Positions 55,714 through 62,756 of a stretch of DNA of 62,756 nt are shown piece after piece. How positions within the stretch are numbered: the stretch's first letter is position 1; each line of letters opens with the position of its first letter. The position numbers and the translations under genes are program-made. The stretch covers positions 1-62,756 of the forward strand of contig JADLGB010000054.1 of the NCBI GenBank assembly GCA_020849535.1, in the 5' to 3' direction. This DNA comes from Candidatus Hydrogenedentota bacterium (lineage in GTDB: Bacteria > Hydrogenedentota > Hydrogenedentia > Hydrogenedentales > SLHB01). The notes below the pieces were generated by a model. It saw nothing but the letters and a program-made list of their open reading frames with translations. It had not been told where the DNA came from and did no database searches.

Positions 55714-56236
55714 GGTCCGCAGGGGGTATCGCGCGTAGATGGGCGAGACGAGCACATCTGTTTCAATTCTGCAAAGCAACTGGACCTCACGATCGATCTC
55801 ACTGTCTCGGTCGCTCAAGAACCGACAAGAATCGGGTAGACTCAGAAACGGTAGTGGAGTTCGCTCCGTGTTGTGAGGTTGCACTAGCGCAACGCATTGA
55901 AAGGAACGGTGCCATCACCATTTGGAGGAGTGCCGCTCGACTAGCAAACCGGTGCTATCTCCATGGCTTGCCACGCTGTGCGTGGCGTTCCCAGGCTTGA
56001 CTACCGTTCTTTGGATGAGTCTTTCTGTCCCTGAATTCTCTAATCGATCTCTTCTGCCATTGCCGGTGTCAATTTCCGATCGAACCCGTCCCAGTAGAGC
56101 CGAGCGCAATGCAGTGATTCGATTCGGAAGGAAATGCGCCCGGGGCCGCGCAAAATGAACAAACCACCTCCCTTTCTCGTCACATCTTCACCACGCCTCA
56201 CATCTATACTGTAGAAAGCAGCGGAGGTAGTGAACC
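55714..56236. other. Intergenic region upstream of the sigma-factor fusion
   Basis: These 523 bases contain the first good copy of the intergenic element (56074-56144) and GGAGG (56223-56227), the ribosome site of the next gene. No other gene or promoter is convincing. Confidence 0.4.
56074..56144. repeat. Intergenic element, copy 1
   Basis: About 71 bases, roughly 85 % identical to copy 2 at 59479-59550: both run TTCCGAT-GAACCCG-CCAGTAGAGCCGAGCGCA through TTCGGAAGGAAAT-CGCCCGG. The copies flank the sigma-factor fusion gene as direct repeats. Confidence 0.75.
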
Positions 56237-59200
56237 ATGCCGTGGGGCCCTTCAGAACGCGACGAATCCATCGTAGCCCGGGTGCTGGCGGGACAGCACG
56301 ATCAGTTTGGGGCACTCGTCGAGCGTTACCTGCCGGTCGTGCAGGCCATAGCCCGCGCGCGAATCCCCAATCCCGCGGATGTGGACGATATTGCGCAGGA
56401 GAGCTTCGTTCTGGCCTTCCAGCGGCTGGACCAGTTGCGCGAGCGGAAGAAGTTCGGCGCGTGGCTCGGGACCATTGCCCGAAACGTCGCCCACGGCGTG
56501 CAGCGGCGACGACAGCAAGATGCAGCGTTGGCTGCGTCCTTGCCCGATGAAGAGTCGATTGAACCTGACCTGATCGCCTGGGAAGCCCGCCGTGCGGTAC
56601 GCGAACAAATCGACGCGCTCACGCCGAAGGATCGCGAGGTGCTGTTGCTCAAGTACTACGCGGACAAATCCAGCCAGGAGATCGCGGCGATACTGAGTAT
56701 GTCCGACGCGGCGGTACGTAAGCGCTTGCAGCGGGCGCGCGAGGCATTGGGAGAGCGGGTGGTACACGCGTTTCGCGAGGAGACCGCGGCGCCGGCGGAC
56801 CGCGAACGCCACGCGCAACGCATACTCGGCGCGGCGCTGGCAGCCGGAGCGACGTGGAATGCGGCGACTGCCGCCGCAGCTACGTCAGGTATTGGCTCGC
56901 CGCTGGCCGTCAGTGTCTCCGCAGGCAAGGCCATGGCAGTTGGCGCGGCGCTCTGCATTGGCATCGCGATCCTTGTTGTGGTGAATCAGTCTCCGAGCGC
57001 GCGTGAAGACAACAAGGTTGTCGAGGAGCAGACGCAGGGCAGCACCATGTCGCAAGTCGTGGATACCTCGGCCATTGCCTCGACGGACACCGGAGAGGAC
57101 GTTTCCGCGACGTCCTCGAAGTCTCCCGTCAGTCCGGGCGGCATCCTCGTTTCGGGACGTATCCTCCACACGGACGGCACGCCCATTGCCGGTGCAACCG
57201 TTCGTGGCCGCTACGGCCGTCACGAGCCCTCGCTCCCGGATCTGGAAACGGTTTCAGGCGACGACGGCGCGTACACGCTGCGCGCAATCATGCCCTGGGA
57301 GCGGTTTTCCGTTCGCGCGGAGAAGGAGGGGTACGTCCAGTTCGAGCCGACGATTCGATCCATAACGGAGGAGGGAGCGTCGGAAGTGGATCATACGCTC
57401 TACCGGGAAGCCACGATAGAAGGGGTGGTCGTGAATCCACAGGGCTCGGGCGTGCCCGGTATGCCGGTGACCGCGGTCAATCAAGACCGCGAACCCATGC
57501 TGTGGGCCAAGACGAGCCAAACGAATGCATCCGGAGTGTTTCGACTGGAAGGATTGCTGCCGGGCAGACACCATCTGGCGGTCATAAAAGAGGAGGACTA
57601 CAGCCGCGGCGTAGAGGCACTGGAGGTCGAATTGCAGGAGGGCGAACATCGCACCGGTATACGTGTTCCGTACGACGGCGAAGGGCTCGTCATCGCCGGG
57701 CGTGTCACGAACGAAAAGGGAGAACCCATGGCGGGCGCGTTCGTGGGAGTGGCGAATGGATTGCGGCCTCGCCATACGTACACCGACGAGAACGGATTCT
57801 ATCGGTTCACGCAACTGCCGCCGGGCACGTTTCCTGTGGGGGCGTCGTTCGACGGCTATGAAGATATCGACGGACTCCTCCACGACGAGCGGCTCATCGC
57901 AAGCGGCACTGAGGGCGTGGATATCGTGCTGCGCCGTAAAGGCTCGGTGACCGGGCAAGTTGTCGATGCGGATACGGGAGAGCCTATCCCGGTCTTTGGG
58001 ATCATGCAGTTCGGGGGTACGGCTTCGTCGCTGGACAGCGAGAGTGAACGCAGCATGCGTACGATCAAGAATAAGGACGGGCAATTCACCATGAAGAACG
58101 TCGGACTTGATGAAGCGACCATCGCCATCAAGGCGGACGGCTACATGCCCGCGTTCGAGGTGGTCCACCTGACTTCGGGCGAGCACGTGGAGGGGATCAC
58201 GCTGGAACTCCATCGTGGAGGCACTCTCAATGGACTCGTTGTTGCTGAAAGCGGCAATCCTATCGGCGGCGCGGGTGTGTTTGTCGGGAGTTTGCCATGG
58301 CCTGGCGGGGGAAACGCGGGGACGCACGGTGCACGGGTGGTCACCGACGACGGGGGCGCGTTTACGCTGACCGATTTGCTTCCCGGGCAGCTAAGGATTT
58401 CCTGCGCGCATAGCGACTATGCGCCCGGCAGTATCGAAACGATCGTTCCGCAACCCGCGGGGAGTTCTCCCGTTCGTCTGGTGCTGAAGCGGCCGGGGGA
58501 CGTCGAAGGCACAGTTAGCGTGGGTGGCGTGCCGCAGGATGGTGCGAGCGTCATGGCTTTCTATGCACACAGCGAAACGAATCGGGACGGTACGTTCCGA
58601 TTGTCTCACTTACCCGTCGATGGCGTTGAGATTACGGCGGCCTTACCTGCAGCAGGAATGCCCGGCTATTTTGGGCGGCGTATGAACAAGTGGGTCATGT
58701 TGGAACCCGGCCAAACGATGCAGGTGGACTTCGATTTCGCCACCAATACTGGCATCGTCGAAGGCGAAATCGTGCCGCCAGGCGAATTCGAATTCTACGC
58801 ACAGGTTTGGTGCAGTATTCCGGCGCCTGACGGAATCGAAGAGCGGATTCTGATCCTGGAAGAGCGGCGATTCACGCTGAACGACATGCCGGCAGGTGTT
58901 GTGGAAGGCCGGGTTGCGCTCGCCCCCAAAGACGATGACTCCGTTGCGGGTCCGACCCCGGACTACAGCCGACCTTTCCGGGCAACGGTCGTTCCTGGTG
59001 AAACCGTTCCACTCACGGTCACCTTCAGCGGGGCGTCCGTGATAACCGGACACGTGGCAGGGATGTCCCACGAAGGCAAGATACGCATCTCCTTGTTTGA
59101 AGGGTCTCAACCGTTGCCGGACGATCCCGAGCAATCCATTACACGGCAGCGGGGCGGATCAAATCTGGGTGCGAATGGCGACTATCGCGTCGATTGCCTG

Positions 59201-59326
59201 GAAGCAGGCACGTACACCGTCATTGCCAAACGCTACATCGGACCGTCTGCCGTAGTACGCGAAGTTTCCGAAGTATTGACAATTGGCGATGGAGAAACGG
59301 TGACCCTCAACTTCGACCTGCGTTGA
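56237..59326 (+). CDS. ECF sigma factor fused by a membrane helix to carboxypeptidase-regulatory-like repeats
   Basis: A 1029-residue protein. Residues ~20-90 form sigma region 2 (VDDIAQESFVLAFQRLDQLR) and 120-175 form region 4 (LTPKDREVLLLKYY, then EIAAILSMSDAAVRKRLQRA). An alanine-rich linker leads to one membrane helix (231-250, AMAVGAALCIGIAILVVVNQ). From about 300 to the end are about eight carboxypeptidase-regulatory/CnaB-like domains (VSGRILHTDGTPIAGATV, IAGRVTNEKGEPMAGAFVGV, FYRFTQLPPGTFPVGAS). The sigma part would be cytoplasmic and the repeats periplasmic. No anti-sigma gene is adjacent. GGAGG precedes the ATG. Sigma identity is firm; signalling across the membrane is inference. Confidence 0.88.
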   Translation: MPWGPSERDESIVARVLAGQHDQFGALVERYLPVVQAIARARIPNPADVDDIAQESFVLAFQRLDQLRERKKFGAWLGTIARNVAHGVQRRRQQDAALAASLPDEESIEPDLIAWEARRAVREQIDALTPKDREVLLLKYYADKSSQEIAAILSMSDAAVRKRLQRAREALGERVVHAFREETAAPADRERHAQRILGAALAAGATWNAATAAAATSGIGSPLAVSVSAGKAMAVGAALCIGIAILVVVNQSPSAREDNKVVEEQTQGSTMSQVVDTSAIASTDTGEDVSATSSKSPVSPGGILVSGRILHTDGTPIAGATVRGRYGRHEPSLPDLETVSGDDGAYTLRAIMPWERFSVRAEKEGYVQFEPTIRSITEEGASEVDHTLYREATIEGVVVNPQGSGVPGMPVTAVNQDREPMLWAKTSQTNASGVFRLEGLLPGRHHLAVIKEEDYSRGVEALEVELQEGEHRTGIRVPYDGEGLVIAGRVTNEKGEPMAGAFVGVANGLRPRHTYTDENGFYRFTQLPPGTFPVGASFDGYEDIDGLLHDERLIASGTEGVDIVLRRKGSVTGQVVDADTGEPIPVFGIMQFGGTASSLDSESERSMRTIKNKDGQFTMKNVGLDEATIAIKADGYMPAFEVVHLTSGEHVEGITLELHRGGTLNGLVVAESGNPIGGAGVFVGSLPWPGGGNAGTHGARVVTDDGGAFTLTDLLPGQLRISCAHSDYAPGSIETIVPQPAGSSPVRLVLKRPGDVEGTVSVGGVPQDGASVMAFYAHSETNRDGTFRLSHLPVDGVEITAALPAAGMPGYFGRRMNKWVMLEPGQTMQVDFDFATNTGIVEGEIVPPGEFEFYAQVWCSIPAPDGIEERILILEERRFTLNDMPAGVVEGRVALAPKDDDSVAGPTPDYSRPFRATVVPGETVPLTVTFSGASVITGHVAGMSHEGKIRISLFEGSQPLPDDPEQSITRQRGGSNLGANGDYRVDCLEAGTYTVIAKRYIGPSAVVREVSEVLTIGDGETVTLNFDLR

Positions 59327-59478
59327 CGGCTCGCACATGCACGTGCAAGACGCGCCTAAGAAGCACGAGCGTCTCGCCTGTGCAGGATCGGGAGTGCCTG
59401 GGAAAAGGCGCCAACTTCAGTGCATGGAAGCTAGCATCGAATGAGTGGAATGAACATGTCTCCACTCATTAGCATTTA

Positions 59479-59550
59479 TTCCGATTGAACCCGCCCCAGT
59501 AGAGCCGAGCGCAGCGGAACGATTCAAATTCGGAAGGAAATACGCCCGGA
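59479..59550. repeat. Intergenic element, copy 2
   Basis: Direct-repeat partner of 56074-56144, lying 150 bases after the sigma-fusion gene. The rest of this 297-base gap (59327-59623) holds no gene. Confidence 0.75.
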
Positions 59551-59623
59551 CCGGGGCTGGCCGGTTCCGGGCGCATAATTCGAATGCATCCACACGGGCG
59601 CGTGTGCCTACTTTGAGGTCGCG

Positions 59624-60493
59624 TTATTGCGGTGTCAGGAGCACGAGATTGAAGGCACTCGTCACCGGGTTACCATTTGCATCGTGAATGCGAACGCGGT
59701 ATTGCATGGTGTCGCTCGCCTGAGTCACCAATGCGACCGTGGCCGACCGGGCTGCACCTGCTGATCCAGCGGCGCCCGCATCGTTTTCAGGAGTGGCGAC
59801 CGCCACCGCGTCCGCCGCGTTCGGGAACGAGCCTGCCGGGCCTTTCAACGTGACAAGAAACACTCCGGTGCTCTCCAGGACGACGCTGCTGTTTGGATTG
59901 TCGAGTGGGGCTGGATTGATAACAACGAAGTCCCCGCCAAGCCCCCGGTTTGAGTAGACGAAGGCGCGAACCTCTTTGGTGATCTTGTTGTCCACGGCCG
60001 TGATCGCACTGTCCTGCGCCACATTCTTGGCCTCAACATCTTCAATGTCCTGCTGCTGGTTCTGAACCAGGGTATTCAGGGAGCCGATCTGTCCCAGCGC
60101 GGTGGTCAGGCTATCTTGCAGCGTGCCGATATCGGATTGCGCCTGGGTCAACGCCTGTTGTAACGCCGTCATGTCCGTCGACTGCTGTTGCACCGTCTGC
60201 TTCAGTGCGTCGATCTCGCTCTTGGCGTCCGAAAGGTCATCCTGCAGCGAATCGATTTCGGACTGAGCCTCGGTCAGGTCTTGCTTAGTCGCATCCAGTT
60301 CCCCGGCTTGCTGCTCCACGGTCTGCTTCAGCGCGTTGATCTGGTTTTGCATGTACCGGAACGGCCCCGTGATTCCGGGCTTGGCCGCCGCGCTGTGCGC
60401 GCACCCCAGCATCACGGCAATTGCGGCAATCCCACGCAAGGCCGCCAAACGCCCACGGCGAGTTCCCAGGTATGGCACAACTCTCTCCCGCAT
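59624..60493 (-). CDS. Exported coiled-coil protein with tandem 42-residue duplication
   Basis: A 289-residue protein. The ATG at 60493 follows AGGAGGAG and gives a signal peptide ending AHSAAA. Mature residues ~45-170 are one long coiled coil. Two tandem copies of a 42-residue (six-heptad) unit begin INALKQTVEQQAGEL and IDALKQTVQQQSTDM. The C-terminal ~115 residues form a beta-rich domain (VRAFVYSNRGLGGDFVVINP) that is not recognised. The CSGx lipobox is absent, although LGC occurs in the hydrophobic stretch. Perhaps a periplasmic or surface fibre. It is convergent with the sigma-fusion gene. Confidence 0.75.
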   Translation of the reverse strand: MRERVVPYLGTRRGRLAALRGIAAIAVMLGCAHSAAAKPGITGPFRYMQNQINALKQTVEQQAGELDATKQDLTEAQSEIDSLQDDLSDAKSEIDALKQTVQQQSTDMTALQQALTQAQSDIGTLQDSLTTALGQIGSLNTLVQNQQQDIEDVEAKNVAQDSAITAVDNKITKEVRAFVYSNRGLGGDFVVINPAPLDNPNSSVVLESTGVFLVTLKGPAGSFPNAADAVAVATPENDAGAAGSAGAARSATVALVTQASDTMQYRVRIHDANGNPVTSAFNLVLLTPQ

Positions 60494-61232
60494 ACCACAC
60501 TCCTCCTGCTTTTCGATTTCCTCAGTTCCTTCGAACCTATGTTGCCCTGTAACTACTGGCGCCGGGTCCAAGCGGGACGAACGGCGCATCACTTGCCCCT
60601 TGGGGAATACGGCGCTTCCCAAGATTTCGCATTTTGAGCCCTGCGCATTCCGCATGCGTTGAGGCGTCTACCGCACTGGTACTATCAGACAATGGAGACC
60701 ATCTCCCTATTCCCTGGCATCGTCTCGCATACCCTCCCACTACATCCATCGACTCCCTTGCTTCCAGGAAATCTCGGGGACTCAATACTTGATGCTTGGA
60801 ATCACCGGGACGCGAGGGTCGAGAAACCTGGAATTCAGCCTCCTCTCAGTCCCGCTATCCACGAAAGTGCATGGAGAATGACTGAACGCCGGTGAGCCGC
60901 TTTATGTCCGGCCCCGTGTCGCCCCCGTCCCCGTGGTTGGTCTGCGCAGGCAATTCGGGAAAACCCTGGGACGGGGAATTAAGAGACAGACAACCAATCT
61001 CGTACGACTCCCGCCCGCCGGTTGCCCGCTCTGTTACACAACGAGGGACCGTTCATGACTAAGATGGCAGCCCCTTATTTCTTGAATCCATCCTACGCCG
61101 CATCGAGCGGTACGATCGGGTAAATCGCAGTCCCTGGACTTCATGTCCCTGGCTTTCTGATGAACACCGGCAAGGTGGCTGAGCTTGCTGATGCACGCTC
61201 GCGCCCCGCACAGCCACGCCTTCAGCGTGGCA
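60494..61232. other. Intergenic region
   Basis: About 740 bases with AGGAGGAG at the left edge (ribosome site of the coiled-coil gene). A GCCACGC/GCGTGGC hairpin lies at 61213-61231. Short frames exist but none has both a ribosome site and recognisable sequence. I see no gene here. Confidence 0.4.
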
Positions 61233-61265
61233 CACAAAACAAAGCCCCCGGCTGTGCCGGGGGCT
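61233..61265 (-). terminator. Rho-independent terminator of the rightmost gene
   Basis: Perfect nine-base stem AGCCCCCGG / CCGGGGGCT with a five-base loop (61243-61265). On the minus strand it is followed by TTGTTTTGTG. It lies 30 bases beyond the stop of the gene that ends at 61296. Confidence 0.85.
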
Positions 61266-61295
61266 ACTTGCCAAAACGCCAACGTCCAGCGCGCG

Positions 61296-62756
61296 CTATT
61301 GCGCGCCAGCGAGGATACCGCCTCCAAATCCGGCGGCGTCCGACCGTCGAATCGGCTTTGCGCCGGGTGTATCGGCCACGAGGATGAATTCCCCGTCCTG
61401 CCAAATCCACTCCGGATCCCCAGCCGCTCGCGATTCGCCGATATTGGGCATGAGGCGGGCGCCGTTGGGAATGTCGTCGCCATTGACGGCGTAGGCGTTG
61501 CTGTCCTCACCCATCGTCGGCAGCTTGATGTTGCTGCGCTTGTGGCGGCTCGTGGTGTCAAAGCCGTTGTGATTCAGCAGTTTCGCAATATCGCGGGACG
61601 TTGATTCCATCGGCACCCAGCAGCCATTCACCTGGGTGAACTTGTCCGCTGAGTACTCGAAGTACGCGGAAGTCCCCGGCAGGAGTGGGGATCTCTCGTA
61701 GATATCGCCGGGGCCAAGCACGATAACGGACTTGGCGGCATTATAATCCCGCTCCGGACTAAACCATACGGCGAATACGCCGTAATCGGTGTCCGCGTCG
61801 ATGACGTAGCATTCCATGCCCCCGACGGGTTCCTTCGCAGGCCGCAGCGAAATCTGATGAGCGCCATAGAGGATCTCCTCCATGCGCAGGCCGCACATCG
61901 TCACCGGGAATCCCAGCATTTCGGCGCCGGGGTACGCCGTATGGAGGAGGAAAACACGGCCATCGCTGAACGCGCTTTGTTGCAACGCAGAGTCTATGGC
62001 ATTGGGGATAATCCAGAGCAATCCCGGCCCACCGTCGAACTCGCCGCCCCTGCCGTTAAACTGCACCAAGGTGTCGCTGTCATAGGCATAGACGGAGTAG
62101 AGGGGCTCATTCGCGGGCACGTTTTCGGCAAAATGGCGGCCCCAGCGGTAGTATTTCGTGGCGCAACGTTCGCCGTCTGTAGCCAAGGAGCCGCGCTCGG
62201 AATAGTTGTGGGTACCGGGCTGTGGCGAAAAGCTCTGATAGAAGTAAGTCCCTTTCGTGGTGTTCGTATAGTCAAAGCTGATTCGGCGAATGCGATCCTG
62301 ATGCGCCTTGTACGCGTCCACGACCTCACGCCACGTCGAAGGTTCCGGCGCCTTCGCTCTTACGGCCGCCGGCAAAGCGGCCGTGGCCGTCGAACTCGCC
62401 GGCGCGGGTTCGGACGTTGCCGCCGGTGCCGGTTCGGCCAATACGGGTACACTGGCGGCAGCAGCGGCCGGCGGTGTGGTGACCTCTGCTTTGGCAATGG
62501 GTTCCGTCCGCGAGACGGTCCCTTGCACCACGACGACGCCGGCCACAAAAAGCGCCACGGCAATGGCCGCCAGTGACTTGGCGCCAAACCACGCCGAAGC
62601 GGCTACACGCCCGGTGCTGCCACCGCTCAGGGCCAGCTTCCCAAGCCACGCCGACACGTTGGCAGGCACTGCTGGCCACGCCGAGGCCTGCTGCGACAGC
62701 ATCGCTGCCATGGCCGCCACGCCGATGGAAATTCCGTTGCGCTGCATCCGTTCACG
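61296..62756 (-). CDS. Predicted membrane-anchored sigma-factor fusion, C-terminal part (5' end outside window)
   Basis: The frame is open to the right edge and codes RERMQRNGISIGVAAMAAML before the first ATG-dependent stretch, the usual linker behind sigma region 4 (LRxRLxRRGxxL). An alanine-rich region and a membrane helix follow (SLAAIAVALFVAGVVVVQG), then a proline/alanine-rich spacer. The last ~330 residues form a beta-rich domain starting TWREVVDAYKAHQDRIRRI, similar in layout to LolA/LppX-like carriers. The sigma domains themselves are not in the window, so the sigma assignment is inference. A terminator follows the stop. Confidence 0.6.
   Translation of the reverse strand, partial: RERMQRNGISIGVAAMAAMLSQQASAWPAVPANVSAWLGKLALSGGSTGRVAASAWFGAKSLAAIAVALFVAGVVVVQGTVSRTEPIAKAEVTTPPAAAAASVPVLAEPAPAATSEPAPASSTATAALPAAVRAKAPEPSTWREVVDAYKAHQDRIRRISFDYTNTTKGTYFYQSFSPQPGTHNYSERGSLATDGERCATKYYRWGRHFAENVPANEPLYSVYAYDSDTLVQFNGRGGEFDGGPGLLWIIPNAIDSALQQSAFSDGRVFLLHTAYPGAEMLGFPVTMCGLRMEEILYGAHQISLRPAKEPVGGMECYVIDADTDYGVFAVWFSPERDYNAAKSVIVLGPGDIYERSPLLPGTSAYFEYSADKFTQVNGCWVPMESTSRDIAKLLNHNGFDTTSRHKRSNIKLPTMGEDSNAYAVNGDDIPNGARLMPNIGESRAAGDPEWIWQDGEFILVADTPGAKPIRRSDAAGFGGGILAGAQ

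Overview
The window is a GC-rich (roughly 60 %) chromosomal segment from a Gram-negative environmental bacterium. It carries 39 protein-coding genes that I can support, two gene remnants, and two genes cut by the window edges. A Tat-exported sulfatase, Tat-exported Gfo/Idh/MocA and sugar-isomerase-like proteins, a C25 (gingipain-type) lipoprotein, a heparinase II/III-type lyase and sigma factors fused to membrane anchors fit Candidatus Hydrogenedentota or a related PVC-like lineage. This is inferred from gene content; there is no rRNA marker. I see no tRNA, rRNA, CRISPR array, transposase or phage module.

Layout. 1-2.8 kb: a SAM-hydrolase-type gene translationally coupled to a 3-methyladenine-glycosylase-like gene, then a radical SAM protein. 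2.8-10 kb: a looser, partly AT-rich accessory stretch with an SLC12-like transporter, a GH13 alpha-amylase of foreign composition and a GNAT/nitrilase fusion. 10-14.7 kb (minus): dynamin-like GTPase, multi-pass membrane protein and gpsA in one run. 15-18 kb: a two-domain fatty acyl reductase and an aldo/keto reductase. 18.1-31.6 kb: a surface-polysaccharide locus with an ABC exporter pair (Wzm/Wzt), nonulosonate-type synthase and cytidylyltransferase, perosamine-type aminotransferase, four glycosyltransferase-like genes and three methyltransferases, many overlapping by a few bases.

31.8-37.4 kb (minus): site-2 protease with CBS domains, Tat-exported FucI/AraA-like protein, small anchored protein and a secreted TIM-barrel-like protein. 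37.6-46.3 kb: DUF533 protein, a sulfatase remnant, a secreted protein with three tandem beta modules, an intact sulfatase, the C25 lipoprotein and a Gfo/Idh/MocA oxidoreductase. 46.6-50 kb: ThiS-ThiF fusion, gpmA and pgi. 50.2-52.5 kb (minus): heparinase-like lyase.

53-62.8 kb is the most unusual part. One gene starts like a BlaR1 sensor (two membrane helices) but continues into carboxypeptidase-regulatory-like repeats, and a short BlaI-like remnant sits just upstream. Next is an ECF sigma factor fused through one membrane helix to about eight such repeats. At the right edge is a second gene that looks like a sigma-factor/membrane-helix fusion with a different, LolA-like outer domain. A coiled-coil exported protein lies between them. 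I infer a group of one-piece transmembrane regulators. Several imperfect inverted repeats and a three-copy intergenic element are scattered through the window.
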